64,000 bases of DNA. Origin: Corynebacterium poyangense (GTDB lineage: Bacteria > Actinomycetota > Actinomycetes > Mycobacteriales > Mycobacteriaceae). The DNA lies in assembly GCF_014522205.1 (NCBI RefSeq), contig NZ_CP046884.1, forward strand, positions 1,612,001-1,676,000. The letters are read 5' to 3'. A program made the position numbers and the translations under genes. The notes beneath the pieces are model-generated. The model searched no databases. It saw nothing but the letters and a program-made list of their open reading frames with translations, and was not told the DNA's origin. This document shows, piece after piece, positions 27,536-36,478 of this stretch (positions are counted from its first letter, which is position 1; each line of letters starts with the position of its first letter).

Positions 27536-30001
27536 ATGCCTTCCTCCACGCGCCGTGCCATCACAGCTACCTACCGGTTACAAATGCGTGGCCCAGCTGC
27601 TGATGAATCTGGCGCCCAACGGGCTTTTGGTTTCGCCGAAGCTGAAAGCATTGTTGATTATTTGGCAGATTTAGGAATTAGCCACTTATATTTATCCCCC
27701 ATCTTTACCGCCCCAGTAGATTCCTCGCACGGGTATAACATTATTGATCCCACCGAGGTTAATCCGGAATTAGGAGGCCTTGAGGGCTTAAGGAAACTGT
27801 CCCACAAAGCCAAGTCCAAGGGATTAGGCATCATTATCGATATTGTTCCTAACCACGTCGGAGTGGAAAAACCGGAGCTTAATTCCTGGTGGTGGGATGT
27901 CCTGAAATTCGGAAAGGACTCCGAGTTTGAACCCTTTTTTGACATCGACTGGCACGAGGATAATGGTGCCGGTGGCAAACTAGGGCTGCCTATTTTGGGG
28001 GAACCCGGAGATGAAGAGAAACTGGAGTTTTCCGAACATAATGGTGAAGAGGTGCTGACCTATTTTGATCACCTCTTCCCTATCCGGCCTGGCACTCGCG
28101 GCCCAGAAGACAGTCCCCTCGACGTATATCGCAAACAAAGCTATCGCCTAATGTTTTGGCGCGATGGCATCATTAGCTACCGTCGTTTTTTCTCAGTCAA
28201 CGAACTAGCTGGTATCCGGCAAGAAGACGCCCGAGTTTTCGAACATACCCATGGAATTATTCGCCAGCTCATTGCCGAGGATCTCATCGATGGCGTTCGG
28301 GTAGATCATCCCGACGGTTTAACTGATCCCTTCCGATACATTCGCCAACTTCGTGATCTTGTCGGGCCTCACCGTTGGCTTGTTATTGAAAAGATTCTCG
28401 GTGTCGATGAGCCTCTCGATCCTCGTCTCCCGGCTGATGGCACAACTGGGTATGATGCGCTCCGCGAATTCGACGGGGTGTTTATTAGCCGGGAGGCTGA
28501 GGATTCTTTCAGCATGTTAGCCTTGCAGCACACCGGCTCCACGTGGGATGACACGGCCATTCGTGCTACCGAAGAACAACTAAAACGAGAAGTTGCTAAA
28601 AGCGAGTTAGCCGCTGAGGTTGAACGTTTGGCTCGAGCTATACGTCGGGATAACTTCTCTACCGCCGGAAGTTCGGTGAGCGACCAGTTACTCAGAGACA
28701 CCATCGTGGAACTGGTAGCAGCTATTCCGGTGTACCGGGCGGATTATATTTCTCTCTCGCGAGTCACCGCGACGGTGGTCTCTGAAATGTCTCGACGCTT
28801 CCCTTCCCGACGCGATGCCCTTGACTTGATTGTTGCAGCACTCTTAGCCAACTCCGAAGCGAAAACCCGCTTTGCACAGGTTTGTGGTGCCGTCATGGCG
28901 AAAGGGGTAGAAGACACCACTTTCTACCGCGCTGCCCGGCTCGTCGCACTCCAAGAAGTCGGTGGAGATCCAGGCCGATTCGGAGTTCCTGCCGCAGAGT
29001 TCCATCTTCTTCAACAGGAACGCAGTACGCTATGGCCGCTAGCTATGACCACCCTGTCTACCCATGACACCAAACGAGATGAGGATGTCCGGGCCAGAAT
29101 CATTGAGTTAACAGAGATGCCCAATGAATTCACAGAGTTTATCCGACGCATCTTCGCCCTGGCGCCGGCACCTGATTCCGCCACTGGCTATTTCCTGATC
29201 CAGAACTTGCTGGGGATTTGGCCGGTTGATGGTCAGGTCACAGATACCATCAGGACCCGCTTCCATAACTACATTCTCAAAGCAGTCCGCGAAGCGGGAT
29301 TACATACCTCGTGGGTAGATAACAATACGTCCTATGAACAATCGCTCCTCGATTGGTGCGATAATCTCATTGATGGACCTGCCGGTAGCCAAATTACTGA
29401 GCTGGTTAAGGTACTTCACCGTGGCCAAGTAACCATTAGCGTGGGGCGTAAATTGCTTCACATCATCGGGCCAGGTATTCCCGATATTTATCAGGGCACA
29501 GAATTTATTAGTGATTCGCTGGTAGATCCGGATAATCGACGCTTTATTGATTACACTGCTCGTGCCCAAACACTTGGAGCCATGTCCGGAACTCTCGATG
29601 CCGAGGTCGACCTATGTGCTAGCCCGGATCGCTACAAGCAAAAAGTGCTCACGACTGGTTTGCGCCTCAGGCAACGTCACCCGGAAATTTTCCTCGAGGG
29701 GGGATATGAAGCGGCTTTTGCCGAAGGGCCAGCAGAATCCCATGTACTCGGTATTGCTCGTACCCATCCGGATCAAGAAGGACCGGAAGCCGTGAGCGTT
29801 ATCGCTCTTGCTACACGTCGGCCCTTATTATTGGCCCGACGCGAGGGATGGGTAGATACCACTTTCACTCTTCCTCCAGGTCAATGGCATGAAGAAATTA
29901 CGGGAGAAGTTTTTGAAGGCACAGTCCCCATGGATCGCCTACTCGGAACCCTCCCAGCTGCTCTTTTAGTGAAAAGCGAGTTTGCTGCCAAGAATGAATG
30001 A
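27536..30001 (+). CDS. treY: Malto-oligosyltrehalose synthase
   Basis: Rearranges the reducing-end glucose of maltodextrins to an alpha,alpha-1,1 bond, the first step of the TreYZ route to trehalose. The 821-residue GH13 protein has HGYNIIDPTEVNPELGG near 65-81, IDIVPNHVG near 101-109, the nucleophile Asp257 in VRVDHPDGL, the acid Glu285 in WLVIEKILG, and THDTKRDEDVRAR in the second half. ATG start with AAGGAG five bases upstream. Its end overlaps the RelA/SpoT-domain gene. TreZ, which completes the pathway, is at 32568, and trehalose feeds mycolate transfer in the cell envelope. Confidence 0.96.
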   Translation: MPSSTRRAITATYRLQMRGPAADESGAQRAFGFAEAESIVDYLADLGISHLYLSPIFTAPVDSSHGYNIIDPTEVNPELGGLEGLRKLSHKAKSKGLGIIIDIVPNHVGVEKPELNSWWWDVLKFGKDSEFEPFFDIDWHEDNGAGGKLGLPILGEPGDEEKLEFSEHNGEEVLTYFDHLFPIRPGTRGPEDSPLDVYRKQSYRLMFWRDGIISYRRFFSVNELAGIRQEDARVFEHTHGIIRQLIAEDLIDGVRVDHPDGLTDPFRYIRQLRDLVGPHRWLVIEKILGVDEPLDPRLPADGTTGYDALREFDGVFISREAEDSFSMLALQHTGSTWDDTAIRATEEQLKREVAKSELAAEVERLARAIRRDNFSTAGSSVSDQLLRDTIVELVAAIPVYRADYISLSRVTATVVSEMSRRFPSRRDALDLIVAALLANSEAKTRFAQVCGAVMAKGVEDTTFYRAARLVALQEVGGDPGRFGVPAAEFHLLQQERSTLWPLAMTTLSTHDTKRDEDVRARIIELTEMPNEFTEFIRRIFALAPAPDSATGYFLIQNLLGIWPVDGQVTDTIRTRFHNYILKAVREAGLHTSWVDNNTSYEQSLLDWCDNLIDGPAGSQITELVKVLHRGQVTISVGRKLLHIIGPGIPDIYQGTEFISDSLVDPDNRRFIDYTARAQTLGAMSGTLDAEVDLCASPDRYKQKVLTTGLRLRQRHPEIFLEGGYEAAFAEGPAESHVLGIARTHPDQEGPEAVSVIALATRRPLLLARREGWVDTTFTLPPGQWHEEITGEVFEGTVPMDRLLGTLPAALLVKSEFAAKNE

Positions 30002-31016
30002 TCCACACATCGCCACTTTGGGCAATCATTATCACCTGTGGGTCCGAGAACACCCACAGGCCGCCGATGATATCGCCGCCGACGTGGAAGATTTACTCGT
30101 GGATGCCGGCGTAACTTTTGATTCTGTCACGGCACGACTAAAAACTTGGCCGTCGTTGAAGGCGAAGGCTAAACAAACTCGCCCAGATGGGTCTTTAGCA
30201 TATCCAGATCCGTGGAATGACATCCATGATTTAGTTGGGGTTCGGGTCACTACCTATCACTCCACTGAAATTCCTCGTGCAATCTCAGTCTTGCGAGACT
30301 CCTTTCAGGTTGTTAAAAGCGTCGATAAAACGGAAGAAACTCGGGTTTCTGGAAGCTTTGGATATGGATCCCACCACCTGGTTCTACGCGTTCCTCACAA
30401 CACTTTGGATCTCGCCGAATATCGCGGGCTCAGTTTTGAAGTCCAGGTAAGAACAGTGCTGCAACACGCCTGGGCGGAGTTCGAACATGATATCCGCTAT
30501 AAACGCGGAGATCAGGAAAATAATCACCTGGATCCACAGGTTGATCGGGCTTTTACCTTGGCGGCAGGACTCATTGAACTGGCGGATCAACAATTTGACC
30601 AGATAGCAGCTATCCAATCTGGGTCGGCAGATACTTCAGACAACCTCGAGCTTAAAGCTGAAACATTACCTGGCGTTTTGGCTGTTTTATTGGGAACTAA
30701 CTTCCCGCTTTCTCGTTTCGAACACTACCGTTGGCTAGAAGAGTTACTTTCAGCCCATGGAATCACCCGAGTAAAACAATTACGCGGACTTTTAGACAAG
30801 TCGAGAATTGATGCGGTAACCGTTGCCATGAAATATCGATTCCGGCCAAGTCAAGTCCGGTTAATTGATGATCTGCTCTTAGAAAAGTTTGGACGTAGTC
30901 ATATTCAAAAAACCGGACGCACCGGAAATAGAGCTGAACATCGACTCGCTCGCCTACGCCATCGGTGGCACCTGCTTCGGGATGCGGGGTTAGTAGTCGA
31001 GGACTCGGAGCACTAG
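29994..31016 (+). CDS. Small RelA/SpoT-domain protein (RelP/RelS-type alarmone synthetase-like)
   Basis: 340 residues from the ATG at 29994, overlapping treY by eight bases; an upstream TTG is less likely. It has only a synthetase-type domain, with no HD hydrolase domain and no TGS/ACT tail. Visible motifs are SVTARLKTWPSLKAKA (ATP site), DIHDLVGVRVTTY, SFGYGSHHLVLR where GYRSxH is usual, and FEVQVRTVLQHAWAEFEHDI with the catalytic Glu and the following Gln-His. A basic C-terminal extension is unusual in length. It is probably a ppGpp synthetase relative. Corynebacterial members are reported in which synthesis is weak or lost, so activity is uncertain; the Arg-to-Gly change in GYGS is a reason for doubt. 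Confidence 0.8.
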   Translation: MNDPHIATLGNHYHLWVREHPQAADDIAADVEDLLVDAGVTFDSVTARLKTWPSLKAKAKQTRPDGSLAYPDPWNDIHDLVGVRVTTYHSTEIPRAISVLRDSFQVVKSVDKTEETRVSGSFGYGSHHLVLRVPHNTLDLAEYRGLSFEVQVRTVLQHAWAEFEHDIRYKRGDQENNHLDPQVDRAFTLAAGLIELADQQFDQIAAIQSGSADTSDNLELKAETLPGVLAVLLGTNFPLSRFEHYRWLEELLSAHGITRVKQLRGLLDKSRIDAVTVAMKYRFRPSQVRLIDDLLLEKFGRSHIQKTGRTGNRAEHRLARLRHRWHLLRDAGLVVEDSEH

Positions 31017-31218
31017 GCTGATCCCCCCGACCCTATTCCACACAAGGGTTTCTGAAGTAGATAATTCACCAACTCTTACGGAGTTGATCACTGGTATCTA
31101 CGCCACTATTTTCCACGCTCATGGCAATGTCTACGTCCTCAATAATCCACCATAGTGATCGTCGAGCAGTCGCCTACCCTGGTTATCCATCCCCCCCAGG
31201 CCTCACATCTTTAGCCGA

Positions 31219-31608
31219 TTATTGATTGGAATAGCCTCGAAGACGATCAAGTTCTCGTCGCTCCCGCTTCGAGGGCCTCCCGCTACCTCGATCCCGGACT
31301 GGGAGTGCCGCCAGAACTTCTCGTGGCGGCGGGGGTGGGGTGTGATCGATATAGCAGGTCCGGGCCACTGGCGCCCCCACTCTTTTCCGCGGCGTATCGA
31401 CTACTTCCACATCGTGTTCGCGATGATTCACCCACACCCGAATCCGATCTCCAGGCACTACCTGTTGGGCAGGTTTCACCGATACTCCATTAACTTTCAC
31501 ATGGCCGGCTCGACATGCTTGAGCAGCCGCATTCCGGGTTTTCACCAATCTCACTGCCCAGACCCACGCATCAACTCGAACCGGGTTTCCACCAAACCCT
31601 GCAGCCAT
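31219..31608 (-). CDS. S4-domain RNA-binding protein (Hsp15/HslR-like)
   Basis: 129 residues. The S4 fold is seen in VRVDAWVWAVRLVKTRNAAA, then GHVKVNGVSVKPAQQVVPGD and RIRVWV. A basic tail (GRPSKRERRELDRLRGY) follows. Proteins of this type bind structured rRNA; Hsp15 rescues stalled 50S subunits that carry a nascent chain. The gene is preceded by GGGGAACA and an ATG. A 19-base gap separates its start from the small membrane protein gene upstream. Confidence 0.85.
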   Translation of the reverse strand: MAAGFGGNPVRVDAWVWAVRLVKTRNAAAQACRAGHVKVNGVSVKPAQQVVPGDRIRVWVNHREHDVEVVDTPRKRVGAPVARTCYIDHTPPPPPREVLAALPVRDRGSGRPSKRERRELDRLRGYSNQ

Positions 31609-31627
31609 TGTTCCCCTAGCGTTAATA

Positions 31628-31852
31628 CTAATCCCGGTGGTTAATAATCTCTTTCACTTTCATCCAGTTCCACGTTCCTCCCACCACAGCAACAATAAGC
31701 CCTAAAAGAAGGAAAACGTGAGATGACATCAGCGCTAAAATCGCGCCTCCTACCACACCAGCGCCAACGCAGATAATGCCGTTGCGGGTGTAGCGGCGAA
31801 CGGCTGCTTTTCGTCGGGCTATTGGATTATTGGAATAGTTTTGCAGACTCAT
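31628..31852 (-). CDS. Small two-span membrane protein
   Basis: 74 residues from the ATG at 31852 (start MSLQNYSNNP); a longer frame upstream would overlap the YigZ gene. A basic segment (ARRKAAVRRYTRNG) is followed by two hydrophobic stretches, GIICVGAGVVGGAILALM and VFLLLGLIVAVVGGT, and a short charged end. The function is unknown. It sits between the YigZ-family and S4 genes on the same strand, probably in one transcript. Confidence 0.6.
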   Translation of the reverse strand: MSLQNYSNNPIARRKAAVRRYTRNGIICVGAGVVGGAILALMSSHVFLLLGLIVAVVGGTWNWMKVKEIINHRD

Positions 31853-31862
31853 GTCCTTAATT

Positions 31863-32537
31863 CTAACCACGGACTGGGGTTTCTTCTGGAATGTCAACCC
31901 ATCGTTGTCCGGCTTCCACTACATCATGTTCGCCCTGAGTCACGGCGGCCACAAGGTTTCTGACGTAGTCTTCTTCCTCTGGCGCACATGCCAATAACAG
32001 ACGAACCGCTTCCTCATACTTCACCTCAATAATGTTGAGTCCTCGCGCTCGGAATTCAGCCTGGTATTTCCCCGCCGAAGCGTGAGCTATCTCCACGCGA
32101 TACAGATTTTGACGGCTACGAATCACCCTGGGCACTAATTCCAATCCCAACGTCACGGAATGGGAATAAGCCTTTACTAGCCCTCCGGTTCCTAGCTTGA
32201 TGCCACCGAAGTATCGAACAACCACCACAACGACGTCTTGTAATCCACTGCCCTGGAGGACATCTAACATAGGCCTACCAGCAGTTCCGGCAGGTTCCCC
32301 ATCATCACTGGAATATGCGCGCGGCTGGGCGTCGGTACTGTGCACGATGAAGGCATGACAATGGTGACGAGCGTCCGGATATTCTCGGCGAACAGTATCG
32401 ATAAACTGTCGCGCTTCTTTTTCACTCTGTATCCGACCTATCACGCAAATAAAACGGGAACGCTGAACCTCCCATTCACAGCTTCCACGGAAATTCTCTG
32501 CAGGACAGCTATACATGGCCCAGTAGTCTAGTGGCAT
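31863..32537 (-). CDS. YigZ/IMPACT family protein
   Basis: Up to 224 residues. The UPF0029/IMPACT N-terminal domain is clear: QRSRFICVIGRIQSEKEARQ, HCHAFIVHS, DDGEPAGTAGRPML and VVVVRYFGGIKLGTGGLVKA. The second domain is the usual EF-G domain-V-like fold. Family members are linked to translation and stress, but the molecular role is not settled. An internal ATG at 32516 (MYSCPAENF) may be the true start, since the first seven codons lie very near the divergent treZ gene. Confidence 0.9.
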   Translation of the reverse strand: MPLDYWAMYSCPAENFRGSCEWEVQRSRFICVIGRIQSEKEARQFIDTVRREYPDARHHCHAFIVHSTDAQPRAYSSDDGEPAGTAGRPMLDVLQGSGLQDVVVVVVRYFGGIKLGTGGLVKAYSHSVTLGLELVPRVIRSRQNLYRVEIAHASAGKYQAEFRARGLNIIEVKYEEAVRLLLACAPEEEDYVRNLVAAVTQGEHDVVEAGQRWVDIPEETPVRG

Positions 32538-32567
32538 GCGAACACCAACTGTCTTACGGTAGACCCT

Positions 32568-34313
32568 ATGACTAAAAATTCTGTGATAGATGTTTGGGCA
32601 CCACGTCCACAGCTCGTGGAATTAGTTACCGAAGATTCGCAGGGGGAACGTCATATTCACCCCATGCATAAATCGGGCCAGTGGTGGAGTAGCACAGTTC
32701 CCGCCACGCCTGGATTGCGTTATGGGTTTAGGATCGACGGCGAGGTGGTTGCTCCTGACCCTCGCGCCACATCCTTACCTGATGGCCCTCACGGCTTAGG
32801 TGAGATTATTGACCCAGACTTCTCTTGGCAGGACCATGACTGGCACGGACGCCAATTACCTGGCAGCGTCATTTATGAACTGCATGTCGGAACGTTTAGC
32901 AACCAGGGCACCTTCGATGGTGTTATTAACCATCTTGATTATCTCGTTGATCTTGGAGTAACCACTATCGAACTCATGCCGGTACAGCCTTTTGGCGGCA
33001 ACCGTAATTGGGGATATGACGGCGTGTCCTGGCACGCCGTTCACGATGGTTACGGCGGACCTGATGGTCTCAGGCGCCTAGTAAACGCCGCGCACCTCAA
33101 AGGCTTAGCTGTCTACCTCGACGTGGTCTACAACCACTTTGGGCCAGACGGAAACTATACCGGCCTTTTCGGCCCCTATGCTCTTCCCGGTTCGATGACT
33201 GGATGGGGCGAGGTTGTTAATATCTCAGGCCCAGACTCTGATGAAGTCCGACGCTACATTCTCGATGCCGTCAAATTATGGTTCGAGGTTTATCACATAG
33301 ATGGCCTTCGCTTAGACGCAGTACACGCCTATGATGACACCGGCGCATATTCCATTATGGAAAATATTCAAAACGTCGCTGACGAGGTCTCAGAAAAGTC
33401 CGGGATCCCGCGTCAGGTTGTTGCGGAATCGGATTTGAACGATCCCCGCCTTATCAACAAGGTCGAAGCCGGTGGTTATGGTCTTGCTGCGCAATGGGCG
33501 GATGATATTCACCATGCATTGCATACCTTAGTTTCTGGTGAATTACACGCTTATTATGCCGATTTCGGTTCTCCTTCGGATCTGAAAAAAACTCTGCTTG
33601 GGGCATATAAATTTGCCGGCGATTATTCTTCATTCCGAGGACGAACCCATGGTCGCCCCGTTGATACCTCTGCGGTTCCACCGTGGAAATTCATCACCTA
33701 CACCACAACTCACGACCAAACTGGGAATCGAGCCAGAGGTGATCGCCCGTCTATGAACCTCATTCCTACCCAGCAAGTCCTTAAAGCAGCAATTATTTAT
33801 TGTTCTCCTTTTACCCCCATGCTCTTTATGGGAGAAGAATTCGGGGCCCAAACACCGTTCCCTTTCTTCTGCTCCCATACGGATCCTGAATTAAACCGGC
33901 TCACCAAAGAAGGGCGATATCATGAATTTGCCCGATCTGGCTGGGATGAATCAGAAGTTCCAGATCCGGCCGATCCTGAAACCTTCCACTCCGCGGTGTT
34001 AGATTGGAATTTCACCACCACTGAGCAGGAAATTTTCAACGCCTACCGTCAATTGCTTCAGCTGCGCAAAGAATATCATCTGGACCGAGACACGTGGCGC
34101 TCATTAAACGTGGAGATCGGAGACGAGGACACGCCGTGGATTGCGTTCGGCTATTCAGACGTCGCTCTTATTGCCAATTTATCCACACAGCCGTTAACTG
34201 TCCCGGTGGGAGGAAACCTGCGATATTCCTTTTCTGAGCCCACGGTATCTTCCCACTCTACGGATCTGGGGCCGTGGGAATTTGCTCTTGTCACGGAGCC
34301 TTCGTGGGGTTAG
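32568..34313 (+). CDS. treZ: Malto-oligosyltrehalose trehalohydrolase
   Basis: Releases trehalose from the product of TreY. The 581-residue GH13 protein has an N-terminal beta domain, then GNRNWGYDGVSWHAVHDGYG near 144-163 and VYLDVVYNHFGPDGNY near 182-197. The nucleophile is Asp250 in GLRLDAVHA, the acid Glu287 in VVAESDLND, and the third acid Asp383 in TTTHDQTGNR. It converges on ilvA with a four-base overlap of the stops. TreY, its partner, lies 2.6 kb upstream on the same strand. Confidence 0.96.
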   Translation: MTKNSVIDVWAPRPQLVELVTEDSQGERHIHPMHKSGQWWSSTVPATPGLRYGFRIDGEVVAPDPRATSLPDGPHGLGEIIDPDFSWQDHDWHGRQLPGSVIYELHVGTFSNQGTFDGVINHLDYLVDLGVTTIELMPVQPFGGNRNWGYDGVSWHAVHDGYGGPDGLRRLVNAAHLKGLAVYLDVVYNHFGPDGNYTGLFGPYALPGSMTGWGEVVNISGPDSDEVRRYILDAVKLWFEVYHIDGLRLDAVHAYDDTGAYSIMENIQNVADEVSEKSGIPRQVVAESDLNDPRLINKVEAGGYGLAAQWADDIHHALHTLVSGELHAYYADFGSPSDLKKTLLGAYKFAGDYSSFRGRTHGRPVDTSAVPPWKFITYTTTHDQTGNRARGDRPSMNLIPTQQVLKAAIIYCSPFTPMLFMGEEFGAQTPFPFFCSHTDPELNRLTKEGRYHEFARSGWDESEVPDPADPETFHSAVLDWNFTTTEQEIFNAYRQLLQLRKEYHLDRDTWRSLNVEIGDEDTPWIAFGYSDVALIANLSTQPLTVPVGGNLRYSFSEPTVSSHSTDLGPWEFALVTEPSWG

Positions 34314-35632
34314 GTCAAAAAGTCGTATTCGGGGGTTCCCGGTTTGAGATGCCGGCAAGAAATCCGGGACGCCTCCATACGCTGTACTAGCGGATCAAAG
34401 TCACTAGCTTTCCCTAATTGCAACCCCACTAAAGCAGTTCCCGTTTCCCGGTTATTGCGCTTGAGGTATTCAAAGAGAGTCACATCATCATGAGGGCCAA
34501 GAATATCTTCCAAGAAAGAACGCAACTGACCCGGTTCTTGAGGGAAATCCACGAGGAAATAATGCTTTAGTCCACGGTGAACTAGTGATCTTTCTACAAT
34601 CTCCGCATATCGCAGTACGTCATTATTCCCCCCGGAAATAATGCACACCACAATCTCCCCCGGGCTTAACTTTAATTCCCGTAAAGCGGTTACTGAGAGG
34701 GCACCGGCTGGCTCAGCAATAATGCCCTCATTTTGATAAAGATCGAGCATTTCAGTACACACCGCACCCTCGGAAACATCCATAATATGAAGCCGACCTT
34801 GGTTCTTTTCCACAATGTGGTAGGTCAAATCACCAATACGCTTCACTGCTGCACCATCGACGAAGGTATCCACGCTGGTCAACGTCAACGGTCCTCCATG
34901 AGCCAACGCAGCTTGGAGCGAGGCCGCTCCACGAGGTTCTACTCCCACCACAGTAGTTCTCGGAGACATATCCGCCACGTAGGAGACCACTCCGCTGAGC
35001 AGTCCTGCCCCACCCACGGGAACCACAATGGTATCGGCGGATTTACCTTGACTAGTCAACTGAGAAATAATCTCAGCTGCGACGGTCCCCTGACCGATGA
35101 TGGTATCCCGAGCGTCGAAAGGCTCAATAATTGTCGCCCCGGTCTCCTCTGCATCGGCTTGCGCTGCCGCGGCAGCTTCGGTGAAACTAGCTCCGGTGAC
35201 GACCAAGGTCACATAGTCTCCGCCATGAACCTTAATCCGGTCCCGTTTCTGCTTAGGGGTCTTATCCGGAACATAGATCCGCCCGGTAATCCCCATGGTG
35301 CGACAAGCATAAGCGACCCCTTGGGCGTGATTTCCCGCTGAAGCGGCCACAATACCGCGCTGTCTTTCCTCTTCGCTCAGTTGCCGGATGGCGTTATACG
35401 CTCCGCGAATCTTATAAGAGCGAACATCTTGCAGATCTTCACGCTTTAAATAAATCTCCGCCTCGGTTTGTTCACTCAACCGTGGGCAGTATTGCAAGGG
35501 GGTTTGAGCAATCACCGTCGAAATCCGCGCTTGGGCTTGTTGAATATCGGCAGCGTGAACTTCGATGGTGGATTGCTGTGTGGTCATGAATTCAAATCCT
35601 AATACTGGACGCCCAATTTCTCGAATCTCCAC
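34310..35632 (-). CDS. ilvA: Threonine ammonia-lyase (threonine dehydratase)
   Basis: Deaminates threonine to 2-oxobutanoate, the first step of isoleucine synthesis. The listed frame is 440 residues; the ATG at 35587 (start MTTQQSTIEVH) has AGGA nine bases upstream and agrees with known corynebacterial IlvA, giving 425. The PLP lysine lies in DVRSYKIRGAYNA, the asparagine motif is SAGNHAQGVA, and the glycine loop is VPVGGAGLLSG. A single C-terminal ACT-like regulatory domain (LKHYFLVDFPQEPGQLRSFL) binds isoleucine, as in the short corynebacterial form. Confidence 0.95.
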   Translation of the reverse strand: MEIREIGRPVLGFEFMTTQQSTIEVHAADIQQAQARISTVIAQTPLQYCPRLSEQTEAEIYLKREDLQDVRSYKIRGAYNAIRQLSEEERQRGIVAASAGNHAQGVAYACRTMGITGRIYVPDKTPKQKRDRIKVHGGDYVTLVVTGASFTEAAAAAQADAEETGATIIEPFDARDTIIGQGTVAAEIISQLTSQGKSADTIVVPVGGAGLLSGVVSYVADMSPRTTVVGVEPRGAASLQAALAHGGPLTLTSVDTFVDGAAVKRIGDLTYHIVEKNQGRLHIMDVSEGAVCTEMLDLYQNEGIIAEPAGALSVTALRELKLSPGEIVVCIISGGNNDVLRYAEIVERSLVHRGLKHYFLVDFPQEPGQLRSFLEDILGPHDDVTLFEYLKRNNRETGTALVGLQLGKASDFDPLVQRMEASRISCRHLKPGTPEYDFLT

Positions 35633-35747
35633 GGCAGAAAATACCTATTTTACTTTTCTTCACGGTGGCACCAACTGTAGTTAAATGGAAAACACCAACC
35701 AGTAAGAATGATCGACGATCCACTCTTCTAGAAAGGTCTTTTAAGAA

Positions 35748-36425
35748 ATGACTGAGTACCGCTTAGGAGAACGTCTCTTGGCATGGTATCTTTCCTCGAT
35801 CACTGGTTTCATCGACGCAATCGGTTTTATTTATCTAGGAGGTTTCTTCCTCTCCTTTATGTCAGGCAACACAACCCGAATGACTGCCTCGGCAACGGAA
35901 CACCTGTGGGGTGCAGCGGGCAAAGCAGCCGGTTTAATGGCGTTATTCCTCATGGGGGTGATGCTAGGGTCAGTCATCCGAAGAACCAGTGAACGCTTCC
36001 TCACCGCTGATCGCTCCATGGAGATAGTGTTAGGCTTCGTCGTTGTCACCAGCGTCATCTCAGCTGTCTTGGTCTATTATGACTACCCAAGCGCCGCTAT
36101 TTTAACGCTGTCTTTTGTTGTCGGTTCCATGAATAGTGTCTTTGAAAAAGACGGAGAAGTGTCTATTTCTTTGACCTATGCCACCGGAACCCTCGTGAAA
36201 ACGGCCCAAAGGTTTATTGGCGCCTTATTCGGCGAAAATCATAAAATATGGATTCATCATCTGCTGTTGTGGATGTCACTAGCATGCGGTTCCATTCTTG
36301 GTGGAATTAGCTATATGCACCTGAATCTCAATTCGGTATGGATTGCCTGCGGCCTTATTTGTTTAGGTTTTATTGTCACCATTATCACGAGACAATGGCG
36401 CAGATATACCGGATCAGAGCTCTAG
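35748..36425 (+). CDS. DUF1275 (YoaK-like) membrane protein
   Basis: 225 residues with about six hydrophobic spans. The family's opening pattern is clear: LAWYLSSITGFIDAIGFIYL followed by GFFLSFMSGNTTRM. Later FVVGSMNSVFEKDGEVSISL and TYATGTLVKTA match the conserved second half. Function is unknown; some relatives are suggested transporters. ATG start. It diverges from ilvA and ends at a bidirectional hairpin shared with the next gene. Confidence 0.9.
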   Translation: MTEYRLGERLLAWYLSSITGFIDAIGFIYLGGFFLSFMSGNTTRMTASATEHLWGAAGKAAGLMALFLMGVMLGSVIRRTSERFLTADRSMEIVLGFVVVTSVISAVLVYYDYPSAAILTLSFVVGSMNSVFEKDGEVSISLTYATGTLVKTAQRFIGALFGENHKIWIHHLLLWMSLACGSILGGISYMHLNLNSVWIACGLICLGFIVTIITRQWRRYTGSEL

Positions 36426-36439
36426 ATTGTCATATATAA

Positions 36440-36469
36440 AGGGTGCACCTTGATCTGGTGGTGCACCCT
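36440..36469. terminator. Bidirectional terminator between the DUF1275 and MetE-like genes
   Basis: Stem AGGGTGCACC (36440-36449) with GGTGCACCCT (36460-36469) and a 10-base loop, followed by CTTCTCC on the plus strand and by TTTATATATG on the minus strand. It lies between two convergent stops only 53 bases apart. Confidence 0.75.
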
Positions 36470-36478
36470 CTTCTCCAC

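Noticed and set aside
31017..31218. Short minus-strand frames (one with IIEDVDIAMS, one beginning MDNQGRRLL)
   Set aside because: Under 35 residues, no ribosome binding site or similarity; the 202-base gap shows nothing else I can support.
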